This document shows positions 1 through 10,530 of a stretch of DNA of 64,000 nt, one piece after another. The notes under the pieces are model-generated. The model worked only from the letters and a program-made list of their open reading frames with translations. It had not been told where the DNA came from and did no database searches. Source of the DNA: Microvelia longipes (taxonomy: Eukaryota > Arthropoda > Insecta > Hemiptera > Veliidae). Location of the stretch: NCBI GenBank assembly GCA_018340805.1, contig JACMZG010001913.1:30529781-30593780 (forward strand). Reading direction: 5' to 3'. The translations under genes were made by a program, and so were the position numbers. Each line of letters begins with the position of its first letter. Within the stretch, counting starts at the first letter, position 1.

Positions 1-92
1 GGTTTGACAGGTATTAGAATAATATTGTTAGTCTTGATTTTATTACAGAAATGGTTCTAAAGAGATTTCTAGCCTTTATATAGTTTTTATAG

Positions 93-1457
93 ATTAGTTT
101 TAGTGTGTTAGCCAATACATTTATGGTCCTCTTTGCTTGTCTTACAAAATCGCCGCATAGAGTAAGCAACTGTCGGTATAAAAGACGATGTAACATTAAT
201 GATTGCAAAAAGGTACATCACCGACTGCTACACGCTTCGCCTAACGAGTTAGATAAATGTAATTTGCAGATAGATGAAGACGAAAATGGACTTTGCAATG
301 AAGATATGGACGAGGATAAAACAATGGCTATCCAAGTATCAGATGAAGTTCCAGATCAAGATGTATTTGTAGTAGAGGACCAGCAAGAAGTAGAGCACGC
401 TCTTCAATCGCGTACTATTGGTAAAAGAGTGCTACTCAAAGTAGCGCCTATAACCATAATCGGGACAAAGAAAACTGTTGAAACGTTCGCTTTATTTGAT
501 GAAGGCAGTACTGTCAGTCTCATTGACAAGTCGTTAGCGGAAGAGATAGGCGTTACAGGACCAGTTCAACCCTTGCGAATGTTTTGGACAAATTCAAATA
601 GTTATCAGGACAACCAGTCAAGAAAAATATCGCTACGCGTGCGAGGAAAGTTAGATAACACTATATATACACTAGACAACGTTCGAACAATGAAAGAGCT
701 TAACCTGCCTTACCACTCTGTAAATGCAAGTAAGTGTCAAGAAACCTGGAAGCAGTTAGGAGCAATCCCACTTCAAGATTTAGACAACGCTAAACCTAAG
801 GTTCTTATTGGTCAAGAACATGTAGATTTAATAATTGCTCGTGAAGTAGTACAGACTGCCAGTAATGGGCCTGTGGCATCAAAAACTAAACTAGGCTGGG
901 TGATTCATGGAAATATGTCTGTTTTAAAAGATAGAGTAGATTCCGAGTATTCCTATCATTCTTTTCACCACTTCGAAGATCCGGAACTGGAAGAACTACT
1001 TCGACATAACATTCTTTCAGACAACATAGGAAAGCCTAGAGAAAAGATAATGTCGCCAGAAGAAAAAAGAGGATTAATGATGATGGAAACAACATGCAAA
1101 CAGTTAGACTGTAATAGCTGGGAAATCGGACTCCTTTGGAAAAATGAAGCAACAAGAATGCCCGAAAGTAAGATTAGTGCTATGCGCAGACTGTACTCTG
1201 TTGAGCAGAAAATGGATAAAGATAAAGTTTTCGCAAATAAATATTGTGAACAAATTGAAAGCTTTTTAGAAAAAGGTTACGCCAGAATTCTGAAAGACGA
1301 GGAGTCTCAAATAGAGCCAGAAAAAACTTGGTATTTACCGCACTTTGCAGTAAAACATCCAAATAAACCTGAAAAATTTAGATTTGTTTTCGATGCGCGA
1401 GCAAAATCAAATGGAGTATCATTTAATGACAATTTGATGACTGGACAGACTTACTAA
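93..1457 (+). pseudogene. BEL/Pao gag end, aspartic protease and RT start
   Basis: This is the longest open frame in the window (about 450 codons). It is open from a stop at 90-92 to TAA at 1455-1457; no genuine start is implied, because the frame is an internal piece of a polyprotein. In residues counted from 105, about 23-39 hold a Cys/His zinc-knuckle pattern as in BEL gag. The DUF1758 protease follows, with its active-site Asp in the motif FDEGSTVSLI at 131-140 and the conserved stretches LIGQEHVDLI (about 234-243) and KLGWVIHG (about 262-269). The last 40 residues are the start of the RT domain, with a VFDARA motif. A -1 shift or small deletion next to 1457 separates it from the rest of the RT. 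It is a decayed retroelement, not a host gene. Confidence 0.85.
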
Positions 1458-1900
1458 ATTCTATACCAAGTGTTTATTTTGCCATTTCGAGAAAACAGTA
1501 CGCTGTTGTTGGAGACATTGAAGAAATGTTTTTACGCGTCAAAATTAAACCTGAAGATCAAGTAGCCCAACGTTTTTATGGCGTGGTAAAGATAGAAAAA
1601 TACCACCAAAAGTGTATCAGATGGAAGCCATGATTTTTGGATCAGCATGTTCACCTAGTTGCGCATTATACGTAATCAGAAAAACGCTGAAAAGTATAAA
1701 GATTAATACCCAGCAGCAGTGCATGCTATTACTAGAAAACAGTACATGGATGATTATTTAGATTGCTTTTCTACTGAAGACGAAGCCAGGGAGGTTGTAA
1801 ATCAAGTGATAAACTGTTACAAACGTGGAAACTTTATTATGCGAAACTGGGTTAGCAATTCACCAAAGATTATTGAAGAATACCATCTGAGCTAAGGCGA
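1457..1900 (+). pseudogene. BEL/Pao reverse transcriptase core with YMDD
   Basis: The RT continues directly after the upstream stop in another frame, with a DIEEMF motif holding the first catalytic Asp at about 1520-1535. A further frame change occurs near 1580. It then reads through an FGSACSPS-like stretch at about 1635-1660, and the catalytic box Y-M-D-D is encoded at 1743-1754. Frame changes and missing bases mean this domain cannot be translated as one piece. The order and motifs match the BEL/Pao RT family; the element could not supply active enzyme from this copy. Confidence 0.8.
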
Positions 1901-2352
1901 AAAACGGTTTCAGAGCTGTCACTAGATTTATGGCCTACTGCTGAAAGAGTGTTAGGGTTGATTTGGAATTCTAAAACAGACTATTTAAGTTTTTCTGACA
2001 GATTTTTAAACAAATACGAACTGCTATTAAAGAAAACGTCTCCGCCCTCAAAGCGCGAAGTGCTCAAAGTTGTAATGTCAGTTTATGACCCAATGGCATT
2101 TTATCACCAAGTGCTGACGATGCAACAAGAGTGACTGGACGCAGCAAAGTCTCAGAGATGGCTAGACGCCCTGAATTTTTAAGACAGGCAGAAAATGACT
2201 GGGAAACAGAGCGTATAAAACGAGGATACATACGTAATGAAGAGATAAGAAAAGAATTTGTGGGCTTACAAAATATTTCATACGACACTACAATTACGGA
2301 CTTCGTGGATTTCCAAAGATTTTCAAATTACTTGAGAGTTGTTCGAAGTTAG
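1901..2352 (+). pseudogene. BEL/Pao peptidase-A17 / RNase H region, fragmented
   Basis: Two short frames (1949-2134 and 2131-2352) overlap by four bases. The first has a VLGLxW-like stretch just upstream of and across its start (about 1950-1965), typical of the peptidase A17 region after the RT in BEL polyproteins, and ends with a motif around VMSVYDPM. The following RNase H-like part is shortened compared with intact elements, suggesting an internal deletion. The family match is by position and short motifs only. Confidence 0.6.
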
Positions 2353-2377
2353 CATTAGCTATGATATTTGTTAAAGT

Positions 2378-2922
2378 GTGGATAGCAAAAAATTAAATCG
2401 CACCCAAAAACCAACCTGCGAGATATCTGTTGAAGGTTTTGAGAAAGCTGAAAAATTGCTTATGGCTCAAGCGCAGAACGAAAGTTTTGCTGATGAAATA
2501 CAAGATCTACTAAAGAAAAACAAAATCAAAAATATCGAGCAGATTATACAAGTTGAATCCTGTTTTAGACAATGAGACTGCTGAGACTTCATGGGAAATT
2601 TGACGATACAGAAAATATGCCTGAATATACCAAAAAGACCAATAATACTAGATGGAAAACACCTGTTACTAAGTTAGTTATCAAGTATTATCACGAAAAA
2701 GTTTACACCAAGGAAAGAGAGCAAGTATTAAATGAGTTAAGATCAAAATTTTGGATATTAAATGGAAGAATCGCGGTAAGAAACTGTCAGAAAAGTTGCA
2801 TACTATGTCGGCGCAAAAATGCGAGGTGTGAGAATCAAATTGAAGGATATTTGCCAACCTTTAGAATAACTCCACAAACACGGGCATTTGTTGTAACAGG
2901 GATGACTATTTTGGTCCTTTGA
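2378..2922 (+). pseudogene. BEL/Pao integrase zinc-binding N-terminus
   Basis: Two abutting frames (2378-2575 and 2572-2922) carry the linker before the integrase and the integrase N-terminus. An LLRLHGKF stretch opens the second frame. A His-containing KYYHEKVY motif and then a C-x(2)-C pair in SCILCRR give the HHCC zinc-binding pattern. The frame ends just where the first catalytic Asp (DYFGP-like, in another frame at about 2900-2920) should follow, so a one-base shift separates the zinc-binding and core domains. Confidence 0.7.
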
Positions 2923-3340
2923 CTGTATCAATTGGTAGGAGACGGGAAACGATATGGAGTTCTATTTTTGTATGAACACTAGGGCGGTACATTTGGAAAT
3001 TGGCGGCATCTTTAACAACTGATTCAGCATTATGGCTATACGAAGATTTATTTGTCGGCGAGGTACTCCGTCACAGATATGTTCTGATAATGGTACTAAC
3101 TTACGAGGAGCGGAAAAGGAATTACGAACTGCGTTAAATGAGCTTAGCCAAACAGAAATCATTCAATTTTGTACCATTAGGCATATTAAGTGGTCTTTTA
3201 ATCCACCTGCGGCACCACATATGGGAGGATCCTGGAAAGGATGGTACGATCAATAAAATCAGCGCTAAGGACCGTATTGAATGAGCAAGTACCTAAGGAA
3301 GAAGTTCTACTAACGTTACTCATAGAGGCAGAAACACACT
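2900..3340 (+). pseudogene. BEL/Pao integrase DDE core, frameshifted
   Basis: The first catalytic Asp region lies at about 2900-2920, out of frame with the zinc-binding domain. The second is CSDNGTNL in the frame 3032-3256. The same frame continues to an APHMGGSW motif, where BEL integrases carry the catalytic Glu, but a one-base shift right after this Trp codon (about 3234) replaces the Glu and brings a stop 20 bases later. The core is therefore broken at the active site. Confidence 0.72.
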
Positions 3341-3435
3341 GTGAATAGCCACCCCCTAACTCACGTATCAGCTGATCCTAATGATCCAGTTAGCTTAACA
3401 CCAAACCATTTCTTAATGGAAGAGATTGTCAAGTT

Positions 3436-3783
3436 GTGCCTCCAGGAGTATTTTCTGGAGAAGAGATGAACCATCGAAAAATGTGGCGCCAAGCACAATA
3501 CTTTGCGGATTTGTTTTGGCGACGATGGTTAAAGGAATATGTGCCCACCTTAGTCACGAGAAACAAGTGGCACAAAGCAAAAAAAGATCTGAAAATTGGA
3601 GATCTTGTTATAATTGCGGATGAAAATAGTCCGAGAAATCAGTGGCCATTAGGAAAAATCACACAAGTCTATCCTGGACGTGACAAGAAAGTGAGGGTGG
3701 TAGACATTAAAACTTCCTCTACAGTTCTACGGCGGCCAGTTCACAAATTAATTCTACTTCTCCCAGAGGCTAATCAAACTTAA
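3436..3783 (+). pseudogene. BEL/Pao DUF5641 C-terminal domain
   Basis: This frame of about 115 codons matches the DUF5641 domain that ends BEL/Pao integrases. It has an aromatic, Arg-rich FWRRW block, a KIGDLVII strand, a W-P-L-G-K-I strand with VYPG, and a C-terminal RRPVHKLILL motif before TAA. The ATG at 3436 is internal to the polyprotein and should not be read as a gene start. This is the best-preserved end of the element. The stop is followed within about 50 bases by a purine-rich tract. Confidence 0.75.
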
Positions 3784-3828
3784 ACAATATTGGAGTAATC
3801 AGTACAGCAGCACTATTGGAGGCTGGGA

Positions 3829-4122
3829 AGATGTTTTGGATTTTATGACGTATTTTGATTTTTTATTGTCAGTTTTGTATTAATCAATTATAGTTACATT
3901 TTCCGTAAGTTATATTTGGCTATATCTATCTATTTAGTAGTAAGTATTTAGTGTGTAGCCAGCACATTAAACAGAACTATATGACCAAGAGAGTGTATAA
4001 TTGTGTAAATATGCTTTATGTATACGTTTTATGATTTGTTTATAATTTTTGTTTGCATTTTTGTAATTTAAGTGTGTATGCGTATGATAGGAGCATATAA
4101 ACTAACTTTTCTTCTTATTACA
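3829..4122 (+). repeat. Possible 3' LTR of the BEL/Pao element
   Basis: A purine tract (GGAGGCTGGGAAGA) immediately precedes TGTT at about 3829, as expected for a polypurine tract and LTR start. A TACA end is found near 4119-4122. No matching 5' LTR is in the window, so length and end are guesses. Confidence 0.3.
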
Positions 4123-5300
4123 TCTCCCATCTCGTTGATTTTTATTTTATTTCTCCCAATTAATTTCCTATTTCAACTTTAACTATTTTTTTAAGTGTAC
4201 TAATTTAGTTTTATCAATACATTTATTTCCCTAAATATATATTTTAGACATTTATCATAATTATGCAGTAGTAAAACGTTTTTAAAGCAAAGTTATTACT
4301 CATCTTCTTCTATTAAAAACATATTAAATTAATTAAAGTTTGAATTTACTTTTTCGTTCTTATCCCAGTAAATAATACAGACGACAATTGCCATACAAGT
4401 CAAAAACAATCTCTTATTTCCAACTTGTATTTCAATATACTATTCATTTGAATTATTTATGTTTTTTAATTCCCCAGGATAAAAAGGATTGTGTTTTCCA
4501 TTAAAAAGTTATCTGAGGGGTGTCAGGAAAATATTTAATTAATATTCAAATAGGAAAAAAAACTTTGTTTATATCTGTAAGAGTTTTCTTTTGGCCGAGA
4601 GAAACGAATATTTTACAGCAGTAAGAAAATTTCCTGTCAAGAGATGAAAAGCTCAGAAAAAAAACTTTTTGTTAACTTAGTTAAGAAACTGAAGTCAAAT
4701 TTAGTTTTGTTGCCTAAAGGTAAAACTTTTTTAACTTTAGGCGAATTCTTTAAGATCTTCATGGGTAGGTAAAATAGGGAGGGGGAAGGAACGCAAGTAG
4801 GAGGAGCCCTAAAGTTAATTGTATCAAAAACCTTTGGAACCTTTTCTTTAGTTTTTTAAAGCCTGAACAAATTCACAGAGCATTTTCTTGGCTTTTTGGA
4901 GTTTGATTTTAAAGCTTGATTCACTAACAAAATTTAAAACTTTTTTGAACTCGATTTCTTACTTTTTAAGGAAGGAATTTGTTGGATTTTCAATTGGATC
5001 CAAAACACAGAGAATGGGAGTGAAAAATATATTTTGTTTTCCCTCTCATTTCACGTTTTTCTTTTATTTTTTAATCTCTTGAAACTTTTTGGGAAAATGT
5101 AAGATGATTCATTTAGTCTTGTTTTGAAGATAAATAGAAATAAAGTTAAACTTGCTTTTTTTACTTCATTTCTTGGGAGAATCAAACGGTAATGAAGATT
5201 ATACGGAAACAAAGTATGAAAACCGTCTAAAGCAGAGTTTCTGTCTCTTATTCCGCATAATAATAATAATAATAATACTCATAACTGACAAAGTACTATA
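4123..5300. other. AT-rich DNA without recognised genes
   Basis: Plain AT-rich DNA with a short purine-rich patch near 4775-4795. The open frame at 4888-5082 is low complexity and has no recognisable domain. Nothing else was seen. Confidence 0.55.
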
Positions 5301-5309
5301 AACTTGCCA

Positions 5310-5703
5310 CTAAATATGTGGCAAGTTTCATCACGTTATCAGCATTAGTTTAATGTTTATTATAATAAAATAATTTAATTGAGTGTAAATTTGGTACAAG
5401 TGTATACCTTTTCGTAATAAATAAGGACATTGAATTTCGTTTCAATACGACAAGAATACTTTTGATTTTTGTAGGATTATATAAGTTTAGCAGCACTGAG
5501 TGTGGTAAATTCCTAGATGGGTGACCGCTAGGAATGAAACAAATGTTATTACTATCTAAGGACGAGCAAAGCGAGTGCGAAGCCGTTTTGCAGTTTGAAA
5601 TTAACGATCTGAATTTTTTGAAGACGAGTCCGAAGTTGGTATGATGAGCGTGAAAAAATCCGATGAGATGAAGAAAAGTTCTGAGGTACCATGTCCCCGC
5701 TTT
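5310..5703 (+). repeat. 5S-module repeat, copy 1 (truncated)
   Basis: It shares long stretches with 41617-42350 and with the reverse complements of 7206-7872 and 58844-59636: the 'cagcattagttyaat' start, the 5S-like module at 5483-5537, the 'gaygagcgaagcgag'-type segment, and the end 'gaggtaccatgtccccgc'. The part that carries the terminal hairpin in other copies is missing, and a perfect 11-bp hairpin (about 5300-5328) sits at the truncation. The 121-aa minus-strand frame here is a repeat artefact. Confidence 0.65.
5483..5537 (+). ncRNA. 5S rRNA-like module inside repeat
   Basis: The segment from 'aagtttagcagcactgag' through 'tcctagatgggtgaccgc' to 'taggaatg' follows the 3' half of animal 5S rRNA, including the GATGGGTGACCGC core of the C box. 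The 5' half of 5S rRNA is absent, so this is a 5S-derived fragment and not a gene. Confidence 0.6.
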
Positions 5704-6081
5704 TTTAATCATCATTTTTTTTATTTCATCATTTTTTAAATCACACGCCTTTAAGTGATGGGTTTATGGTTATTAATTTTGGGGTTGCTACCAGCGTTTC
5801 AATGAGTAAGGCTGTACCGCACTGGACAGAGTAGTATGTACAATGAGTATCTGGTAAAGAAAGTAGTGAGATAGATCAAAACTAATAGCTGGCGGGGTAG
5901 ATCAGAGTTGGAAGTAAGAGTAGAGAAAATATACTAGACCAATTGTGGACTTGGTAAAAGGGTCAGCCCTAAAAGAGAGGGTAGAAGTACCGAGGTCTTC
6001 CCTAGTGCAGTGTATGCAGAAATTCTAGGGGGTAATCATTAAAGTGACATTTGCTACAGTAGAACTTCAAAAAGGCCCTTT

Positions 6082-6112
<31 letters not shown>

Positions 6113-6240
6113 GTAACCCTATCTAAAAAGCATTTATTTTATAACATGCCCCATTTAAAATATTACATGTGTTATTAGATAAACACTTCTAAAAGGGCGT
6201 GAATTTTAAATATTGACTTTTTAAATATATAGTCATGCAA
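5704..6240. other. Unassigned DNA with a 28-T tract
   Basis: This stretch is less AT-rich than its surroundings at 5760-6075 and shows no coding frame. It ends at an uninterrupted T run (about 6084-6111), which may be the tail of a minus-strand retrocopy. No element was recognised. Confidence 0.4.
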
Positions 6241-6256
6241 AAAAAAAGGATAATTC

Positions 6257-6264
6257 ATATATAA

Positions 6265-6312
<48 letters not shown>
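6257..6312. repeat. (AT)n microsatellite
   Basis: Alternating AT tract with one interruption at its left end. Confidence 0.95.
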
Positions 6313-6313
<1 letters not shown>

Positions 6314-6848
6314 GGCATAATTAATTAAATATGTTGGATTATATTAATTAGTATGACTTTTTATAAAATAACAATGTGTATTAAATATAAATGAATATAA
6401 ATTAATGAGTGATAAATAATAATAAGTAATTAATGAAATAGAATAAATTGAAAGGGATATAAATATTGAATCGATAGATGGTGGTATTTAATGAAAATAA
6501 AATATTTTATTTGAATAAATCAAAATCAATGGAATTTATGAATTTAGAAAATAGTGGGAAAATTTCTGTGAAAATGGATAAATTTGTTGGAGACCAAATT
6601 TATCCCTTTGGGTTGATGTCTAAGTGTAAAAACACGTTAGATTTGGTCCCGGAACCCGGCCGAAACAGATCTCTCAAGACACCTGTTAAGAAGGCTTGAT
6701 ATTCTGCGACTTTTCTTTGACAACGCAAATAAACGAGTCGCGTGTCTTGTATTGGGCTAATTAATAACAAATCCCTGCTATTATTTAAATAGTAATAAGA
6801 TTATTTCTAATGTAAATTAAATTAATGATCAACACTGTTTTGTTTCAG
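6313..6848. other. Sequence upstream of first ADAM exon
   Basis: It contains a 73-codon + frame (6478-6699) with no recognisable domain and no convincing splice sites. It ends in the polypyrimidine tract and AG that serve the exon at 6849. Confidence 0.5.
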
Positions 6849-6928
6849 ACTGGGAAACACTTCCACAGAACTTCACTGCTCATTAAAGCCTTTAATCACA
6901 AGTTTAAACTTGACTTAGAACTTAATAC
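6849..6928 (+). CDS. mmd: ADAM propeptide exon A (mind-meld / ADAM11/22/23-like)
   Basis: This 80-nt internal exon lies between a tttgtttcag acceptor (AG at 6847-6848) and a gtaagt donor at 6929. Read from its first base (phase 0) it gives 26 codons plus two bases. The peptide starts TGKHFHRTS and ends [10 protein letters not shown], the pattern of the M12B propeptide domain (hydrophobic strand, Phe-x-Leu-x-Leu-x-Leu-Asn). The two leftover bases (AC) combine with the first base of exon B to give Thr. The propeptide of an ADAM is lumenal during secretion and usually removed by a furin-like protease. Exon boundaries were chosen from splice consensus, matching phase and the protein pattern. The mmd assignment is inferred from the family look of exons A-C, not from a search. 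The preceding exon should end in phase 0 and was not found. Confidence 0.85.
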
Positions 6929-7205
6929 GTAAGTATCTAAATAATTTGATTTTATTTATTATCGACTCATTAAATCTGTTGTTAACCTTTAGCGTAAACA
7001 ATTTGTCTGATGGACAATTAATTAGTACAATTTATATTTGATCAAAAGTTTGACTATGAGTGAACCAAGAAGCTATGAAGTTTCTCGACTAGAATAGTCT
7101 CTTTGTTATTTAGACTATTTCTTAAAATCTAATCATATTAGACAGATGTCTACATATCTACGGATATCGTTACATTTTTGATGCCTAAATGACTTAGGCA
7201 TCTAT

Positions 7206-7872
7206 CGGGTACGGGGTACTTCGGAACTTTTCCTGGTTTGCTATGGTCATCATCACTATTTTTTACCTGCTTCGCTTCCCTCAGAATATAAATTATTATA
7301 TTTATTCCGCAACACGTCTTTATTCTCAGTTTCCTCGTTGTGAATATATTCTTATTTTTTCCTAGTGATCACCCGTTCAGGCAACATTTGCTAGATGCTG
7401 CTTACCTTTTATGATCTAACAAAAACCGTTGAAATACTTGCCGTAGCGGGACGAAAATTATATTTAAACTCAATTAAATCATTTTTCTATTTTTTATTTT
7501 TTTAATAAACATATAATATGCGACATTCGATAAAAAATTTTGTAATACCGGTATTAAAACTAAGCTCATTTTTATTATATGTACCTTCAAACCGATCAAC
7601 AGATATTTCCGTCTTAAATGAATTTTTGAAAAAATTCCAAGTCAAATGACGTTATTAAATAAATCCGATAGACCCAGGAATTGATTTTTGTACCAAGTTT
7701 TAACTGTCAAGCATAGATCACTGCGAGCTACGATGATAACACACAGACAGACAACTTTGTGAACCGCTCAGGAAGCATTAAATGCACCTAACACGACAAT
7801 TCAGGTTTCATCCTGGTTTAGAATTTTTTTCCTAACACAATACTTTTCCTTTTTACACGAGGAAAAGTAAAA
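7206..7872 (-). repeat. 5S-module repeat, copy 2
   Basis: In + orientation it starts 'cgggtacggggtacttcgg' and ends with a hairpin whose arms ACTTTTCCT and AGGAAAAGT (7842-7868) precede 'aaaaatt'. Its left end matches 58844-59636 and the reverse complement of 42350; the right end matches both too. The 5S-like module is on the minus strand at 7361-7411. The copy ends 17 bp before the TIR transposon at 7889. Confidence 0.7.
7361..7411 (-). ncRNA. 5S rRNA-like module inside repeat (diverged)
   Basis: On the minus strand 'ggtaagcagcatctag' then 'gaacgggtgatcactagg' aligns with the 5S 3' half. It is the most diverged of the four copies and is recognisable mainly through the others. Confidence 0.45.
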
Positions 7873-7888
7873 ATTAATTATTTTTAAT

Positions 7889-9232
7889 CTTAGAATAATA
7901 CTATATATAGAAGAAGCACTACTGATAACACGAAAGGCGGTTCACTGGTGCACCTAAGTAATGCTGCCACCCTAACAATATACAATTTTCTAAAAACAAA
8001 TTGGCAATACTTCCGGTTGCTGAATTATTATGATCTATTATTAATTAATTATTGATTATTCATAAAATACTAATATAAATATCGGTGCATTACAATATGT
8101 TAAGCATTTTAAATTGTATTTTTTAAAATTATATATAAAAAGTAGTCCTCGTCAACTAAATGTAGATTCTTGTATTCCGCCACCTTTTTGCCATATAAGA
8201 CCAGTTTTATTAACTACTCAGCAGGTGTTTTAAGTTATTACGAGTATATATTTGTTCTTTCTTCTCGTATATTTGTTCTTTACGATCTTTCTTCATTAAT
8301 TGATATTTATGACAAATGTTTAAAATAATGTTTTGTTGTATAACAATGTACAGCAATTTGATGGATGCAGCTTTTTGATGCATGTAAAATTGCGAATTTT
8401 TCATAAGGAAGATAATAAGAGTTTAATCATACTGCATTTTATAATATTAAATTATTTATTAATAAATCAAAACATTTCTAATTTTAGGAAACTAGATTTA
8501 TTAATCTAAGGTCACTAAAGATATAAACAAATAAACAAATTTATAATATAACTGTTTATTATATAAACAAATTTGATGTCATGATACTAATTATAGATCA
8601 TAACGTCAATTTGTTTTGATTCAATTACATAAAAAGCTCCTCGACCAAAAGGAAGGGGCTCAGTCTTTTGGTAAAGTTATAGTAATGTAAATGGAAAAGT
8701 TATTGTGAGTTTCATTAGTTCTTTTTAAAGATAATTATTATATTTTAGTTTCATTAGTAAAGTAAAGTTTCTGAAGAAATAGTGCTAGCAATACTCAGAT
8801 AGAATGGTCTCGTAAGTTGATCAATAATTATTTGTAAATATGTACAAGGAAAAGAAATTTAATATATAATCTTAATTAAATTTAAAAAGATGTAATCATC
8901 ATGCTTATTAATTAATTAATGTAAACATTCAGACTTATGTTTGTAAAATTTAGTTTATTTTAATTATAAAATGTCTTGTGTTAATCTTCTGTTTTTGAGT
9001 TCTACCCTACTTAGATGAACCACCAAAAGAAATAAAAGATCACAACGGTACCTATGAAAAGTTCTAAGGGCTATTTATGTGTTGAACTTATCAAATAAAT
9101 AGACCCCTAATGTTATAGTTGTCAGGTTGGCAGCATTACTTAGGTGCACCAGTCAACCCCCTTTCGTGTTATCAGTGGAATTACATTGTGTTTATGGTCC
9201 TGTGCTCCTTCTATGTGTAGTATTATTCTAAG
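7889..9232. mobile_element. Non-autonomous TIR DNA transposon, long copy
   Basis: The element starts CTTAGAATAATACTA and ends with the inverse (TAGTATTATTCTAAG). The inner terminal blocks also match in inverse orientation: 'ctgataacacgaaagg...ctggtgcacctaagtaatgctgcca' on the left (about 7921-7970) and its reverse complement at about 9124-9174 on the right. The left arm lacks a block of about 24 bp that the right arm has. The flanks are the direct repeat TTTTAAT (7882-7888 and 9233-9239). No transposase-like frame is present; the 64-aa minus-strand frame at 8210-8404 looks like chance. A shorter relative is at 40429-40908. The superfamily was not recognised; hAT would normally give 8 bp. Confidence 0.82.
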
Positions 9233-9830
9233 TTTTAATATAAAAATTACTACTTGCGTACACATAACTAGACAATATGTTTTATATTTTTAAAGTAAAA
9301 ATTTGATAGATAAATAAAAAAGCAGGTAAGTAAGTAAGTAAGTAAAAGAAATAATAATAATAAAAACTAAAAGGAGAATAATAAAAACTGAAAATTAATA
9401 AATCAGAGAGGATAATATATCTTCACAAGGCATAACCACGTATTTCAATCCCATGTAATTTTTCATAAGTTTTATATTTTATTTCATCTACTTCTGTGTG
9501 TTTTGCTAGGTCAACTACTACTGCTATACAAAGATAATAAATCCTCTTTACCCAGATTTGATTTATTGGTTATTTTGCTGCAGGTTATAAAAGGAATTCA
9601 TTTAAACCAGTATTTTACTTATCCGTAATAATTTAAATCTTACCAAAAACCACTTATGTGGTAAAAAACTCCCCGCCAAGTCTGTTGTCCAAAAAGTAGG
9701 CAGACAGAAATTTACTAACTATAAATACCAAAGAATCCATTTTTATGACCCTTACTTTAAATTTTCTATCAAAGCCTGATACTAAACTAATAAAAGTCAT
9801 AAAACTGACTGCAATATTAATTTTACTGCC
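9233..9830. other. Intron stretch with short AGTA array
   Basis: A (gtaa)n run is at about 9326-9346. The rest is AT-rich without a recognised feature. Degraded LINE sequence may begin in the last 100 bp. Confidence 0.5.
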
Positions 9831-9938
9831 TGTAACTGCCTAGGCATTAGAAAAGTAGACTCGTCGCAATATCTAGGATTAACACTAGACAGCCAGTTAA
9901 ACTGGAAAACGCATATTAAAATCTTACTTACAAACTTA

Positions 9939-10019
9939 GGCCCGTATTTACAGACATTTTCCTAACATTCTTCTTAAGGAACAAGGATAATGTTAGGAAA
10001 ATGTCTTTGAATACGGGCC
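9939..10019. mobile_element. Short foldback MITE inserted in the LINE
   Basis: An 81-bp element whose ends are inverse copies: GGCCCGTATT...GACATTTTCCTAAC on the left, and GTTAGGAAAATGTC...ATACGGGCC on the right. TTA lies on the left and TAG on the right. It has the same ends as 13489-13690. The 3-bp TTA site and the GGCCCGTATTC ends suggest a PIF/Harbinger-type MITE (inference). Confidence 0.75.
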
Positions 10020-10124
10020 TAGACACATACTCACACATATTTCTTCGGGTGAGAACAATATCAAAATTAAAGACACTTTACTACGGACCAATAGACTCGA
10101 CACTACAGTACGGGATAAGTATTC

Positions 10125-10162
10125 CGTATGCAATTCCGTATCCCGATGGGGAATTGCATACG
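10125..10162. repeat. Perfect 13-bp-arm hairpin inside LINE
   Basis: Arms CGTATGCAATTCC (10125-10137) and GGAATTGCATACG (10150-10162) around a 12-nt loop. They interrupt the LINE frame right after its YGIS codons, so this is probably a small insertion. Confidence 0.75.
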
Positions 10163-10530
10163 ATGGGAATTGGGGGCTGCCAACAAGACTACGAAACATC
10201 AACAACACATAAAAAAAACAGACAACTAACAGCAGAACTACTTTTAAAAAACTAGAACTATTTTAAATAAAAGAATTATATAAATACAGTACACCTCTTA
10301 GAGTGTTCAAAGGCAAACCAACCATTAAAAGAATAGATCATGGTAGTATAAAAGACTTGAAACTAGTAACCTATACAAAACACCTTCTAGCAGACACACA
10401 GCTGCTCAGAGAACCTGGCATTATAGGATTGCTCAAACTTGAGATGACTTCCCAAAAGATATAACAAGCATAAACACTTATAGAAAGTATAACCCATGCA
10501 GAGGGAAAATTAACATACGATACCACCTGT

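Larger units (their letters stand above)
1..4122 (+). mobile_element. Degenerate BEL/Pao LTR retrotransposon (partial)
   Basis: The domain order along the + strand is that of BEL/Pao: gag-type zinc knuckle, DUF1758-like aspartic protease, reverse transcriptase, A17/RNase H region, zinc-binding integrase N-terminus, DDE integrase core and DUF5641 tail. The reading frame changes at least five times, by stops and small indels, so no intact polyprotein exists. The 5' LTR and most of gag lie before the window or are gone. A purine-rich tract followed by TGTT near 3829 may mark the start of the 3' LTR. It lies upstream of the first ADAM exon seen here, so it is either in an upstream intron of that gene or intergenic. 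The family call is secure; the outer boundaries are not. Confidence 0.88.
9842..10530 (+). pseudogene. Jockey-like LINE reverse transcriptase fragment, interrupted
   Basis: At 9857-9935 the frame reads QYLGLTLDSQLNWKTHI, the strand near the end of the RT domain in jockey/CR1-type LINEs. After a MITE (9939-10019) the RT resumes with LKTLYYGPIDSTLQYGI at about 10060-10115, is broken again by a hairpin (10125-10162), and continues with a WGAANKTTKHQQ-like block near 10174-10205. Degenerate sequence up to about 10530 fits the C-terminal tail of such ORF2 proteins (LREPGI and NPCRGK-like blocks in changing frames). No start, endonuclease domain or poly-A is seen. This is a 5'-truncated, dead copy. 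Family by motif; clade uncertain. Confidence 0.7.

Noticed and set aside
5350..5715. 121-codon minus-strand frame
   Set aside because: It lies wholly inside the truncated 5S-module repeat and reads antisense to the 5S-like segment.
6478..6699. 73-codon frame before exon A as the preceding ADAM exon
   Set aside because: No acceptor or donor fits phase 0 and the peptide does not look like an ADAM N-terminus.
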